Positions 1-5,155 of a stretch of 6,244 bases of DNA are shown here, piece by piece. A program made the translations under genes and the position numbers. Numbering within the stretch: the stretch's first letter is position 1; the number at the start of each line of letters is the position of its first letter. This DNA comes from an uncultured Planctomycetaceae bacterium (GTDB lineage: Bacteria > Planctomycetota > Phycisphaerae > UBA1845 > UTPLA1), in assembly GCA_938008425.1 (NCBI GenBank), contig CALLKH010000522.1, forward strand, positions 1 through 6,244, in the 5' to 3' direction. The notes beneath the pieces were generated by a model. That model saw only the letters and a program-made list of their open reading frames with translations, searched no databases and was not told the DNA's origin.

Positions 1-628
1 CCTCGCCGATTGCACCCGCAATGCAGGAGTTGTACAGCGACGCATTCTTTCGAACCGCCTCGGGCAGGTCGTTGGCGACGACATCGGAGACGCGGAGCCG
101 GCCGCCGGGCTTCAGAACGCGGGCGATCTCGGCGAACACGCGGTCCTTCTCAGGTGACAGATTGATGACGCAGTTCGATATCACCCAATCGACCGTCCCG
201 GATTCCACCGGCAGTTCCTCGATGATGCCCTTGCGAACCTCGATGTTGGTGAAACCGGCCGCGGCGATATTCTCGCGGGCGCGCTCGATCATGGCATCGG
301 TCATATCGACGCCGATGACGCGGCCGGCGGGGCCGACCTTCTTCGCCGCGAGGATGAGATCGATGCCGGCGCCGCTGCCGAGGTCGAGAACCGTCTGCCC
401 CGGCTGAACCTCCGCGAACGCGAGCGGGTTGCCGCAGCCAAACGAATTGACGACCGCGTCGCTGGGCAGCTCCGCCAGTTCGGCGGCGTCGTAGCCGGCC
501 ATCTTCACGAGGACGCCCTTCTGCGGGGCGCACGACGAACCGCCGCCGCAGCAGCCGGCGCCCGGCTCGGTGACGGCGCGGGCATACGTCTTCGAAACCA
601 TGTCACGGACGTTTTCCTGGGTGCTCAC
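1..628 (-). CDS. arsM: Arsenite S-adenosylmethionine methyltransferase ArsM, C-terminus cut by window edge
   Basis: This enzyme methylates As(III) in the cytoplasm with SAM, producing mono-, di- and trimethyl arsenicals. 209 codons are visible and the gene continues past base 1; family members are usually about 260-280 residues or longer. The SAM-binding Rossmann motif VLDLGSGAGID is at residues 80-90, with the acidic residue D108 after the second strand. The three cysteines expected of arsenite methyltransferases are all present: C65 in SFGCGNP, C153 in SNCVINLS and C202 in YNSCIAGA. An additional cysteine cluster (C26, C27, C33) lies in the glycine-rich N-terminal part. I chose the GTG at 628-626, because it adds the family-like N-terminus STQENVRDMVSKTYA and has a purine-rich GAGAAG (639-634) 5 bases upstream. 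The alternative is the ATG at 601-599, which has a poor ribosome site. The GTG start overlaps the end of arsR by 26 bases, so the two are probably translated from one arsenic-inducible transcript. Identity is near certain; the start is likely. Confidence 0.93.
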   Translation of the reverse strand, partial: MSTQENVRDMVSKTYARAVTEPGAGCCGGGSSCAPQKGVLVKMAGYDAAELAELPSDAVVNSFGCGNPLAFAEVQPGQTVLDLGSGAGIDLILAAKKVGPAGRVIGVDMTDAMIERARENIAAAGFTNIEVRKGIIEELPVESGTVDWVISNCVINLSPEKDRVFAEIARVLKPGGRLRVSDVVANDLPEAVRKNASLYNSCIAGAIGE

Positions 629-1028
629 GTTTTCTTCTCGCTTTCTGTTTTCCGGGTTTTGAGGAGGCGTTTGATTCTAAGGTGATTTCGAGCGGCGCCG
701 AATCCGGCGAAGGACAGCAGGCCGTCGCACTGATCTCGTCAGTGGGGCAGCAGTGATCGATGGCATCGGCCAGGGCGCGAAGCGTGCCGACGACATCGGT
801 GTAGCGAACGCGATAATAGACTTCCTTCCCGCGTTTTTGTGCGTCGAGGATTCCCGCATCGCGCAGCTGGGCGAGATGCCGCGAAACGACCGAGATATTG
901 ACCGGGCAGCAGGCCGAGACCTCGGTCACCGTGCACGGCCGGCCGCACTGGGCCAGCCGAACGAGGATGGCCACGCGATTCGGGTCGCACAGCGCCTTGA
1001 AGAAGCGCGGCTCGATGAGGGTTCCCAT
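603..1028 (-). CDS. arsR: ArsR-family metalloregulatory repressor with multiple Cys pairs
   Basis: A winged-helix repressor of the ArsR/SmtB family, which leaves DNA when it binds a metalloid or metal. From the ATG at 1028 it has 141 residues. The N-terminal helices contain FFKALCDPNRVAILVRLA. The recognition-helix region is ACCPVNISVVSRHLAQLRDAGI, and the wing is KRGKEVYYRV. Cysteines occur at C14, C28, C32, C40-C41, C93-C94 and C104-C105, with the last two pairs in a tail after the fold that ends in a lysine/arginine-rich stretch. The C40-C41 pair lies at the start of the helix-turn-helix, where classical ArsR proteins place arsenite ligands. An upstream in-frame ATG at 1076 would add 16 residues, but it lies inside the operator, has no ribosome site and falls about 10 bases after the predicted transcription start. 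The ATG at 1028 has GGCGGA (1040-1035) 6 bases upstream. Downstream arsM overlaps the gene end. The inducer is inferred to be arsenite from the arsM neighbour. Confidence 0.92.
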   Translation of the reverse strand: MGTLIEPRFFKALCDPNRVAILVRLAQCGRPCTVTEVSACCPVNISVVSRHLAQLRDAGILDAQKRGKEVYYRVRYTDVVGTLRALADAIDHCCPTDEISATACCPSPDSAPLEITLESNASSKPGKQKARRKREHPGKRP

Positions 1029-1074
1029 GTCGGGTCCGCCGGCGTCGGTTCTGATCCTGGTTTGTCGCTTGCTC

Positions 1075-1094
1075 ATTTGCGTATCTATGCAAAT
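1075..1094. promoter_or_regulatory. Probable ArsR operator (imperfect palindrome)
   Basis: The plus strand reads ATTTGCGTATCTATGCAAAT. The outer arms ATTTGC/GCAAAT are perfect inverted repeats and 8 of the 10 positions in each half match the other. It covers the last bases of the -10 box and the predicted transcription start, the usual place for an ArsR-family dimer to block RNA polymerase. It also overlaps the upstream ATG at 1076, which argues against that ATG as the arsR start. Binding by the adjacent ArsR is inferred from autoregulation being standard in this family. Confidence 0.68.
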
Positions 1095-1120
1095 ATAACA
1101 TCGGCTTTGGCCGAGGGCAA
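1092..1120 (-). promoter_or_regulatory. Sigma-70-type promoter of arsR-arsM with extended -10
   Basis: Read on the minus strand, TTGCCC (1120-1115) is followed by a 17-base spacer and TATATT (1097-1092), which matches TATAAT at five of six positions. A TG one base upstream of the -10 gives an extended -10 element. Transcription should start near 1086, leaving about 57 untranslated bases before the preferred arsR ATG at 1028. The spacer itself contains a short inverted repeat, TCGGC-CAAA-GCCGA (1114-1101). Box spacing and position are seen directly; promoter activity is inferred. Confidence 0.72.
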
Positions 1121-1131
1121 GTTTCGGGAAG

Positions 1132-1141
1132 TTTTTTTTTT
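1132..1141 (-). promoter_or_regulatory. A-tract in UP-element position for arsR promoter
   Basis: Ten consecutive A residues on the minus strand, in otherwise GC-rich DNA, lie about 46-55 bases upstream of the predicted arsR transcription start. UP elements bind the RNA polymerase alpha subunit C-terminal domain in this interval. On the plus strand the T-run is not preceded by a good hairpin, so I do not read it as a terminator. Confidence 0.45.
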
Positions 1142-1174
1142 CGAAGCCGGGAACCCCCTACCGGCCGCCCCGTC

Positions 1175-1203
1175 TTGCCCGGCATCGGCCCCCCTTGTAG
1201 AAA
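1175..1203 (+). promoter_or_regulatory. Possible promoter of pheS
   Basis: TTGCCC (1175-1180), a 17-base spacer and TAGAAA (1198-1203, four of six consensus positions) form a weak sigma-70-like promoter. It shares its -35 sequence with the divergent arsR promoter. Transcription would begin near 1210, which would exclude the in-frame ATG at 1203 and leave about 23 bases of leader before the ATG at 1233. No attenuator or T-box is visible in that short leader. Confidence 0.3.
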
Positions 1204-1232
1204 TGGCGATTCGCGAACCGCGGGAAACACGA

Positions 1233-2294
1233 ATGAACCTGAACGAACTCCACGAAATGCTTGGCCGGATCACGCTCGATGCCGAATCGGCCATCCAGAA
1301 CGCCAATTCAATCGAGGCCCTTCGATCGGCCGAGACCAAGATCACCAAGGGCCCCCTCGCCGATGCCCTCAAAGGGATTAAGCAGTTTTCGGCCGAGCAG
1401 CGCGGCCCGGCCGGCCAGGCGATCAACCAGACGAAGAAGGCGGTCGAGGCGGCGTTCGCGTCGGCGCAGAACAAACTGCGAAACGCGGAAGTCGCCGGGG
1501 CGAAACAGAAAGCCGCCGCGTTCGACCCGACGCTGCCGCCGCCGGTCGTACAGCGCGGGAGCCTGCACCCCGTCACGGCGGTTCAGCGCGAGGTGGAGCG
1601 CGTGTTCACCGGGCTCGGCTTCGCGGTGGTCGGCGGCCCGGAGATGGAGACCGAGTACAACAACTTCGAGGCGCTGAACATTCCCGATACGCATCCCGCG
1701 CGGGATTCGCAGGACACCTTCTGGCTGACGAACGGCTGGCTGCTTCGCACGCACACGAGCCCGTGCCAGGTCCGTGCAATGAAACGCTTCGGCCCGCCGA
1801 TCCGCGTGATCGCGCCAGGGCGATGTTTTCGATACGAGGCGATCGACGCGTCGCACGAGAACACATTCTTCCAGCTTGAAGGGCTGCTCATCGACAAGGA
1901 CATTTCGATCGCCCACCTGATCGCGTTCATGAAGCTGCTTCTGCGCGAGGTGTTCCATCGTGATGTCGAGGTGCGGCTGCGGCCGGGTTTCTTCCCGTTC
2001 GTCGAACCGGGCTTCGAGCTGGACATGAGCTGCGCGATCTGCAATGGCAAGGGCTGCCCGACCTGCAAGCGCAGCGGCTGGGTGGAGATTCTGCCGTGCG
2101 GCATGGTGCATCCGAATGTGCTTCGGCACGGCGGGATCGATCCGCACGAGTACACCGGTTTCGCGTTCGGCCTCGGGCTCACCCGCCTGGCGATGATGAA
2201 ATACGGCGTCGCGGACATTCGGATTCTCAACAGCGGAGACCTTCGCGGCATCGTAAACCCGGCGCGGCTCAGCGGAGCGGCGATCGGGGCGTAA
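1233..2294 (+). CDS. pheS: Phenylalanyl-tRNA synthetase alpha subunit (PheS)
   Basis: Catalytic subunit of the cytoplasmic alpha2-beta2 PheRS, which charges tRNA-Phe with phenylalanine. At 353 residues it has the usual length for bacterial PheS. Residues 1-95 form the tRNA-binding helical/coiled-coil arm. Class II motif 1 begins at GSLHPVTAVQREVERVF (109-125). Motif 2 spans RVIAPGRCFRYEAIDASHEN to FFQLEG (191-217), and motif 3 is GFAFGLGLTRLAM (309-321) with its arginine at R318. The substrate-site stretch FFPFVEPGFELD (253-264) is intact. Four cysteines, C267, C270, C275 and C278 (CxxC-x4-CxxC), form a small metal-site-like insert just after it. The ATG at 1233 has GGGA 7 bases upstream and begins the conserved arm. 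An in-frame ATG at 1203 would add ten residues, and the frame stays open much further upstream only because it runs antisense to arsR. pheT does not follow, and rplT or other usual neighbours are not upstream. Confidence 0.96.
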   Translation: MNLNELHEMLGRITLDAESAIQNANSIEALRSAETKITKGPLADALKGIKQFSAEQRGPAGQAINQTKKAVEAAFASAQNKLRNAEVAGAKQKAAAFDPTLPPPVVQRGSLHPVTAVQREVERVFTGLGFAVVGGPEMETEYNNFEALNIPDTHPARDSQDTFWLTNGWLLRTHTSPCQVRAMKRFGPPIRVIAPGRCFRYEAIDASHENTFFQLEGLLIDKDISIAHLIAFMKLLLREVFHRDVEVRLRPGFFPFVEPGFELDMSCAICNGKGCPTCKRSGWVEILPCGMVHPNVLRHGGIDPHEYTGFAFGLGLTRLAMMKYGVADIRILNSGDLRGIVNPARLSGAAIGA

Positions 2295-2308
2295 GCAGAC
2301 GCGCCCCG
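2285..2308 (+). terminator. GC hairpin over the pheS stop codon, terminator-like
   Basis: CGGGGCG (2285-2291) and CGCCCCG (2302-2308) form a perfect 7-bp GC-only stem with a 10-base loop that contains the pheS TAA. There is no T-run afterwards, so it is not a canonical intrinsic terminator. It may act as a transcript-end stabiliser, a weak terminator or a Rho-assisted site. Confidence 0.4.
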
Positions 2309-2668
2309 CCGATGGGCACCCCAGAGTGGTGCCGTAGTCGCGACACTTCGTCCTATAAGCTTCAATCCATCGGAACTTCTCCATCGCACATTTGCAGGGG
2401 CGCGCGTGCGCCGTACGGCCGTGATCGACCGATCGGCGGCCCCGCCCGCTGCGGGATTCGCGGCGGCATTATCGGTGCGTCCCCGGGCGCGGCGAATCGG
2501 CGGATTCGGCCCGGTGTCCAGATGAAGTGAGGGTGCGTATCATACGATCGAACAGTAACAGGAGGGGTTTCCGACCGCCGGTCGACGGTGGAAGTCCTGC
2601 GCCCGCGGGCGCGGCGGCCAGACCGCCCAGGGACCCGGCACGACCAACTCGAACGGCGACGACACCAC
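2295..2668. other. Non-coding interval between pheS and the polysaccharide genes
   Basis: No convincing gene lies here; open frames on both strands are arginine-rich translations of GC-rich DNA without recognisable domains. Besides the two stem-loops near pheS, I see an 11-bp palindrome CGTATCATACG (2536-2546) that contains a -10-like TATCAT (2538-2543). The best -35 candidate, TGTCCA (2515-2520), is poor. A strong purine stretch GGAGGGG (2561-2567) has no start codon at normal spacing, and the next in-frame GTG, at 2588, is 22 bases away. A small stem-loop CGACC-GCC-GGTCG sits at 2572-2584. If the TATCAT is used, the downstream operon would have a structured leader of about 115-120 bases. 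This is tentative. Confidence 0.45.
2315..2333. repeat. Short inverted repeat downstream of pheS
   Basis: GGCACC (2315-2320) and GGTGCC (2328-2333) are perfect 6-bp inverted arms around CCAGAGT. Together with the preceding GC hairpin this gives two tandem stem-loops at the end of pheS. The left arm extended to GGCACCCC also occurs at 6236-6243 near the right edge of the window, so it could belong to a dispersed intergenic repeat. That shared stretch is short enough to be chance. Confidence 0.35.
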
Positions 2669-4051
2669 ATGCCTCGCGTACTCATGATCACAGGCCGATT
2701 TCCGCCCGACGCCAGCGTGGGCGTGCTTCGCAGCGTGAAATTCTGCCGCTACCTGCCCGAATTCGGCTGGACTCCTGAAGTCCTGGCGCACAAGTCGCGG
2801 CCGGAGATCGACAAGATCGATCCATCGTCGCTGCGCGAATTGTCGCCCGATCTCGTCGTGCATCGGACCGGCCACTTCGACGTGCTCGACTGGCCCTACC
2901 GGTTCAAGGCGCGTCGCAGGAGCGGGGGCAACAGGAGCACTCCGCCTCCGGTCGATGCTGCGATTAACGACGGTTCAGGCGCCGGACCATCGGCGCGATC
3001 GTGGAAGGCCACGCTTCGCTCCATCCTGCTGAACGCCCCGGATCGCATGATCACCTGGCTGCCGCATGCGGTGGCGCGCGGCCTCGGCCCGGCGTGGAAG
3101 GCCGACTGTATCTACTCCAGCATTCCGCCCTACACGCCGCACCTCGCGGCGCTCGTGCTTCACCGGCTGACCGGCCGGCCGCTCGTGCTCGATTTTCGCG
3201 ATCCCTGGGGTGATGATCAGCGGCCGGACCTTTCGGCGCGGCAGATTCAATTTCATCGCACGCTCGAGGCGGCCTGCGTTCGACGCGCCGCGGTGGTGAT
3301 TCACGCGACGCAGGAGGCGCGCGACGCGATGATCGCGCGATTTCCAGACGAACCGGTCGACAAGTTCGCGACGGTCTACAACGGATACGATCAGGCCGAA
3401 ATGCCGCCGGCCGAGCATCGACTCGTGACGTCGGATCCGAAGCAGCCGTTGCGGCTCGGGTATTTCGGCAATCTGTACGGCACGCGATCGCCGGAGTATC
3501 TCTTTGAGGCGCTGCGGCTGCTGCGCGAGCAGGACGGCATCGATGAGCGGCGGATCGAGCTGCATATCGTCGGCGGAATCACCGCCCATGCGCGACAACT
3601 GGTCGAAGAGATGAAGCTCGACAAGGTTGTGCGGCTCGTCTCGCGGATTCCGCGGGCCGAGGCGCTTCGACAGATGTGCCAGTCCGGCGTTCTGGCGCTG
3701 ATCGGCGCGGCCGACATGGACCAGTTTTGCATCGCGACGAAGGTGTATGAGTATCTGGCAGCCGGACGGCCGATCCTGGCGCTGGTTCCGCCAGGGCCGA
3801 TTCTGCGATTGCTGGAACATTGCCAGGCGGGGCATCCCGTTCCGCCGGGTGATCCGGTTAAGATCGCCGCGAAATTGAAGGAACTGCTGGCCCGTCACGA
3901 AAGTACGGGACTGGCGCTGGAGCCGGCGCGGAATCTGGATAAATTCACGCGTCGACATCAGACCGGCGAACTGGCGAAGCTGCTCGAGAAGGCCAGAACA
4001 CAAGGACGACGACGGAGGCAAGATCGCCAGCCCAACGCAGGCAGCAGATGA
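2669..4051 (+). CDS. Glycosyltransferase, GT4/GT-B-like
   Basis: Predicted to transfer a sugar from a nucleotide-sugar donor to a growing surface glycan or lipid-linked precursor; donor and acceptor cannot be read from the sequence. It has 460 residues. The N-terminal Rossmann half opens with RVLMITGRFPPDASVGVLRS (3-22), the glycine-containing acceptor-side loop typical of GT4 enzymes, and includes the strand PLVLDFRDPW (171-180). The C-terminal donor-binding half begins near LRLGYFGNLYGTRSPEYLFEAL (261-282), followed by LHIVGG (298-303) and the donor-site region KVYEYLAAGRPILAL (358-372), whose EYLAAGRP stretch is characteristic. A linker near residues 81-112 is Gly/Ser/Pro-rich, and the C-terminal 20 residues are basic and probably disordered. 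I chose the ATG at 2669 because an in-frame GTG at 2588 would only add an arginine-rich non-domain extension. No signal peptide or membrane segment is evident, so it is probably cytosolic or peripheral. Its stop overlaps the next start by four bases. Confidence 0.88.
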   Translation: MPRVLMITGRFPPDASVGVLRSVKFCRYLPEFGWTPEVLAHKSRPEIDKIDPSSLRELSPDLVVHRTGHFDVLDWPYRFKARRRSGGNRSTPPPVDAAINDGSGAGPSARSWKATLRSILLNAPDRMITWLPHAVARGLGPAWKADCIYSSIPPYTPHLAALVLHRLTGRPLVLDFRDPWGDDQRPDLSARQIQFHRTLEAACVRRAAVVIHATQEARDAMIARFPDEPVDKFATVYNGYDQAEMPPAEHRLVTSDPKQPLRLGYFGNLYGTRSPEYLFEALRLLREQDGIDERRIELHIVGGITAHARQLVEEMKLDKVVRLVSRIPRAEALRQMCQSGVLALIGAADMDQFCIATKVYEYLAAGRPILALVPPGPILRLLEHCQAGHPVPPGDPVKIAAKLKELLARHESTGLALEPARNLDKFTRRHQTGELAKLLEKARTQGRRRRQDRQPNAGSR

Positions 4052-5148
4052 GCACCGAGCGCAGCGAGACACACGACATGGACAGCGGCGGATCGACAAT
4101 GAACTCCATCACGCGACTCGGCGAATCCGACGCCGCGCTGTGGCGCGCGTTTGTCGATCGATGTCCGCTCGCGACCGAGGATCACCTGCTCGACGCGACG
4201 AAGGGCGAGTCGCAGGGATTCGAGAGCCGCGCAGTCGGTCGGCGCGAGGGAGATCGAATCGTTTGCGGCGCCCACATTCGTATTCGGCGGGAAAAACTCA
4301 TTCCCGGCTGCATCGTGCGAATGCAGGGCGGCGGGCTTTACGAATCGCTAAACTCGCCGGAACAGCTCGACGAGCTGCTCGATGCTGTGGCCGCCGAGGT
4401 CAGGAACGACGGACCGATTTTCATCGAGTGGAGCGTGCGGGCGCCGCGCATCGTCGATGAGACCGAGGTGCCGGAGAATCGGTTCATCGGCGAGTGGCTC
4501 GTTCGTCGCGGGCTTGAGCAGGCGCCGCTCACCGAGGCCACCTACTGGGTCGATATCTCGAGCAGTGAAGACGAGATCATGGCGCGGATGCACAAGAACT
4601 TTCGGCGCGATTTTCGCAAGGCGGAGCGCGAGGGCGTCGTCGTACGGCCATGCACGCCGGATGAAGTCGATCAGTTCTACGAGATGAGCGCCGAGATGGA
4701 CCGCATCAAGGGGCTGAAGGAGACCAGCTACCGGCTGGCGTCGCGCGAAGCCTTCACGCGTTACGTTCGAAAGGTGATGGCCGTCAACGCGGGAACGCTC
4801 TTCTGCGCCGAGTGGCAGGGCGCGATTCGGAACATGGCGCTCGTCACGACGGCCGGCACACCGCGCTATCTCTACGGCGCGACGGGCGCCGAGGCGCGCG
4901 GCGACGTCAAGACGCCGCCGACGGGACAGCTTCTGCACTGGGAGATCATGCGAACGCTCAAGGCGTGCGGACACACGACCTACGATCTCGGCGGCACGTT
5001 CGCGCGCGTGCTTCAGCCCGATCATCCCAACTACGGCGTTTGGCAGTTCAAGTCGAGAATGGGCGGGAAGTACATCGAATTCTTCCCGCGACACCGACTC
5101 GTCTGCCGGCCGCTGCTCATGAGCCTGTACAAACGCGTGAAGGGATAG
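4048..5148 (+). CDS. FemAB-like / GNAT-fold acyl- or aminoacyl-transferase
   Basis: The protein (366 residues) resembles the FemAB/BioF2-like acetyltransferase superfamily, built from two tandem GNAT folds. Members add amino acids from aminoacyl-tRNA to peptidoglycan precursors or acylate sugars of exopolysaccharides. Supporting stretches are the basic helix MHKNFRRDFRKAEREGVVVR (180-199), matching the family's RKAxxxGV signature, then YLYGATG (273-279), PTGQLLHWEIMRTLKACG (290-307) with YDLGG (311-315), and the ending YGVWQFKSRMGGKYIEFF. No signal peptide or membrane helix is seen, so a cytoplasmic enzyme acting on a nucleotide- or lipid-linked sugar is likely. The ATG at 4048 overlaps the upstream stop as ATGA, indicating translational coupling. 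An in-frame ATG at 4099, with GGCGGA 6 bases upstream, is a real alternative, since the first 17 residues look unstructured. Its neighbours favour glycan modification over a peptidoglycan bridge. Family is likely; donor and acceptor are unknown. Confidence 0.82.
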   Translation: MSTERSETHDMDSGGSTMNSITRLGESDAALWRAFVDRCPLATEDHLLDATKGESQGFESRAVGRREGDRIVCGAHIRIRREKLIPGCIVRMQGGGLYESLNSPEQLDELLDAVAAEVRNDGPIFIEWSVRAPRIVDETEVPENRFIGEWLVRRGLEQAPLTEATYWVDISSSEDEIMARMHKNFRRDFRKAEREGVVVRPCTPDEVDQFYEMSAEMDRIKGLKETSYRLASREAFTRYVRKVMAVNAGTLFCAEWQGAIRNMALVTTAGTPRYLYGATGAEARGDVKTPPTGQLLHWEIMRTLKACGHTTYDLGGTFARVLQPDHPNYGVWQFKSRMGGKYIEFFPRHRLVCRPLLMSLYKRVKG

Positions 5149-5155
5149 GTTCACG

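Noticed and set aside
1132..1141. T-run on the plus strand as an intrinsic terminator
   Set aside because: No stable GC hairpin directly precedes it and no plus-strand gene ends upstream; its place relative to the arsR promoter fits an UP element better.
753..1232. Upstream extension of the pheS frame by 160 codons to an ATG at 753
   Set aside because: It lies antisense to arsR and over its promoter, has no PheS-like sequence, and conserved PheS sequence begins at the ATG at 1233. The open frame is a by-product of GC-rich codon use.
2354..2359. TATAAG as a -10 box for the polysaccharide operon
   Set aside because: No reasonable -35 box lies 16-18 bases upstream, and it would give a leader of about 300 bases.
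1308..2384. Long minus-strand open frame opposite pheS
   Set aside because: It is a mirror of the real pheS coding sequence, without domain signatures, and such antisense frames are common in GC-rich genes.
2418..2440. GC-rich imperfect hairpin around GATCG-AC-CGATC
   Set aside because: The loop is too tight and the stem is interrupted; such short palindromes are expected by chance at this base composition.
2588..2668. GTG at 2588 as glycosyltransferase start
   Set aside because: The added residues are arginine-rich with no fold signature, the nearest strong purine stretch is 22 bases away, and the GT fold begins cleanly at the ATG at 2669.
2975..4099. Long minus-strand open frame opposite the glycosyltransferase gene
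   Set aside because: Arginine-rich composition with no recognisable domain; fully covered by a well-supported plus-strand gene.
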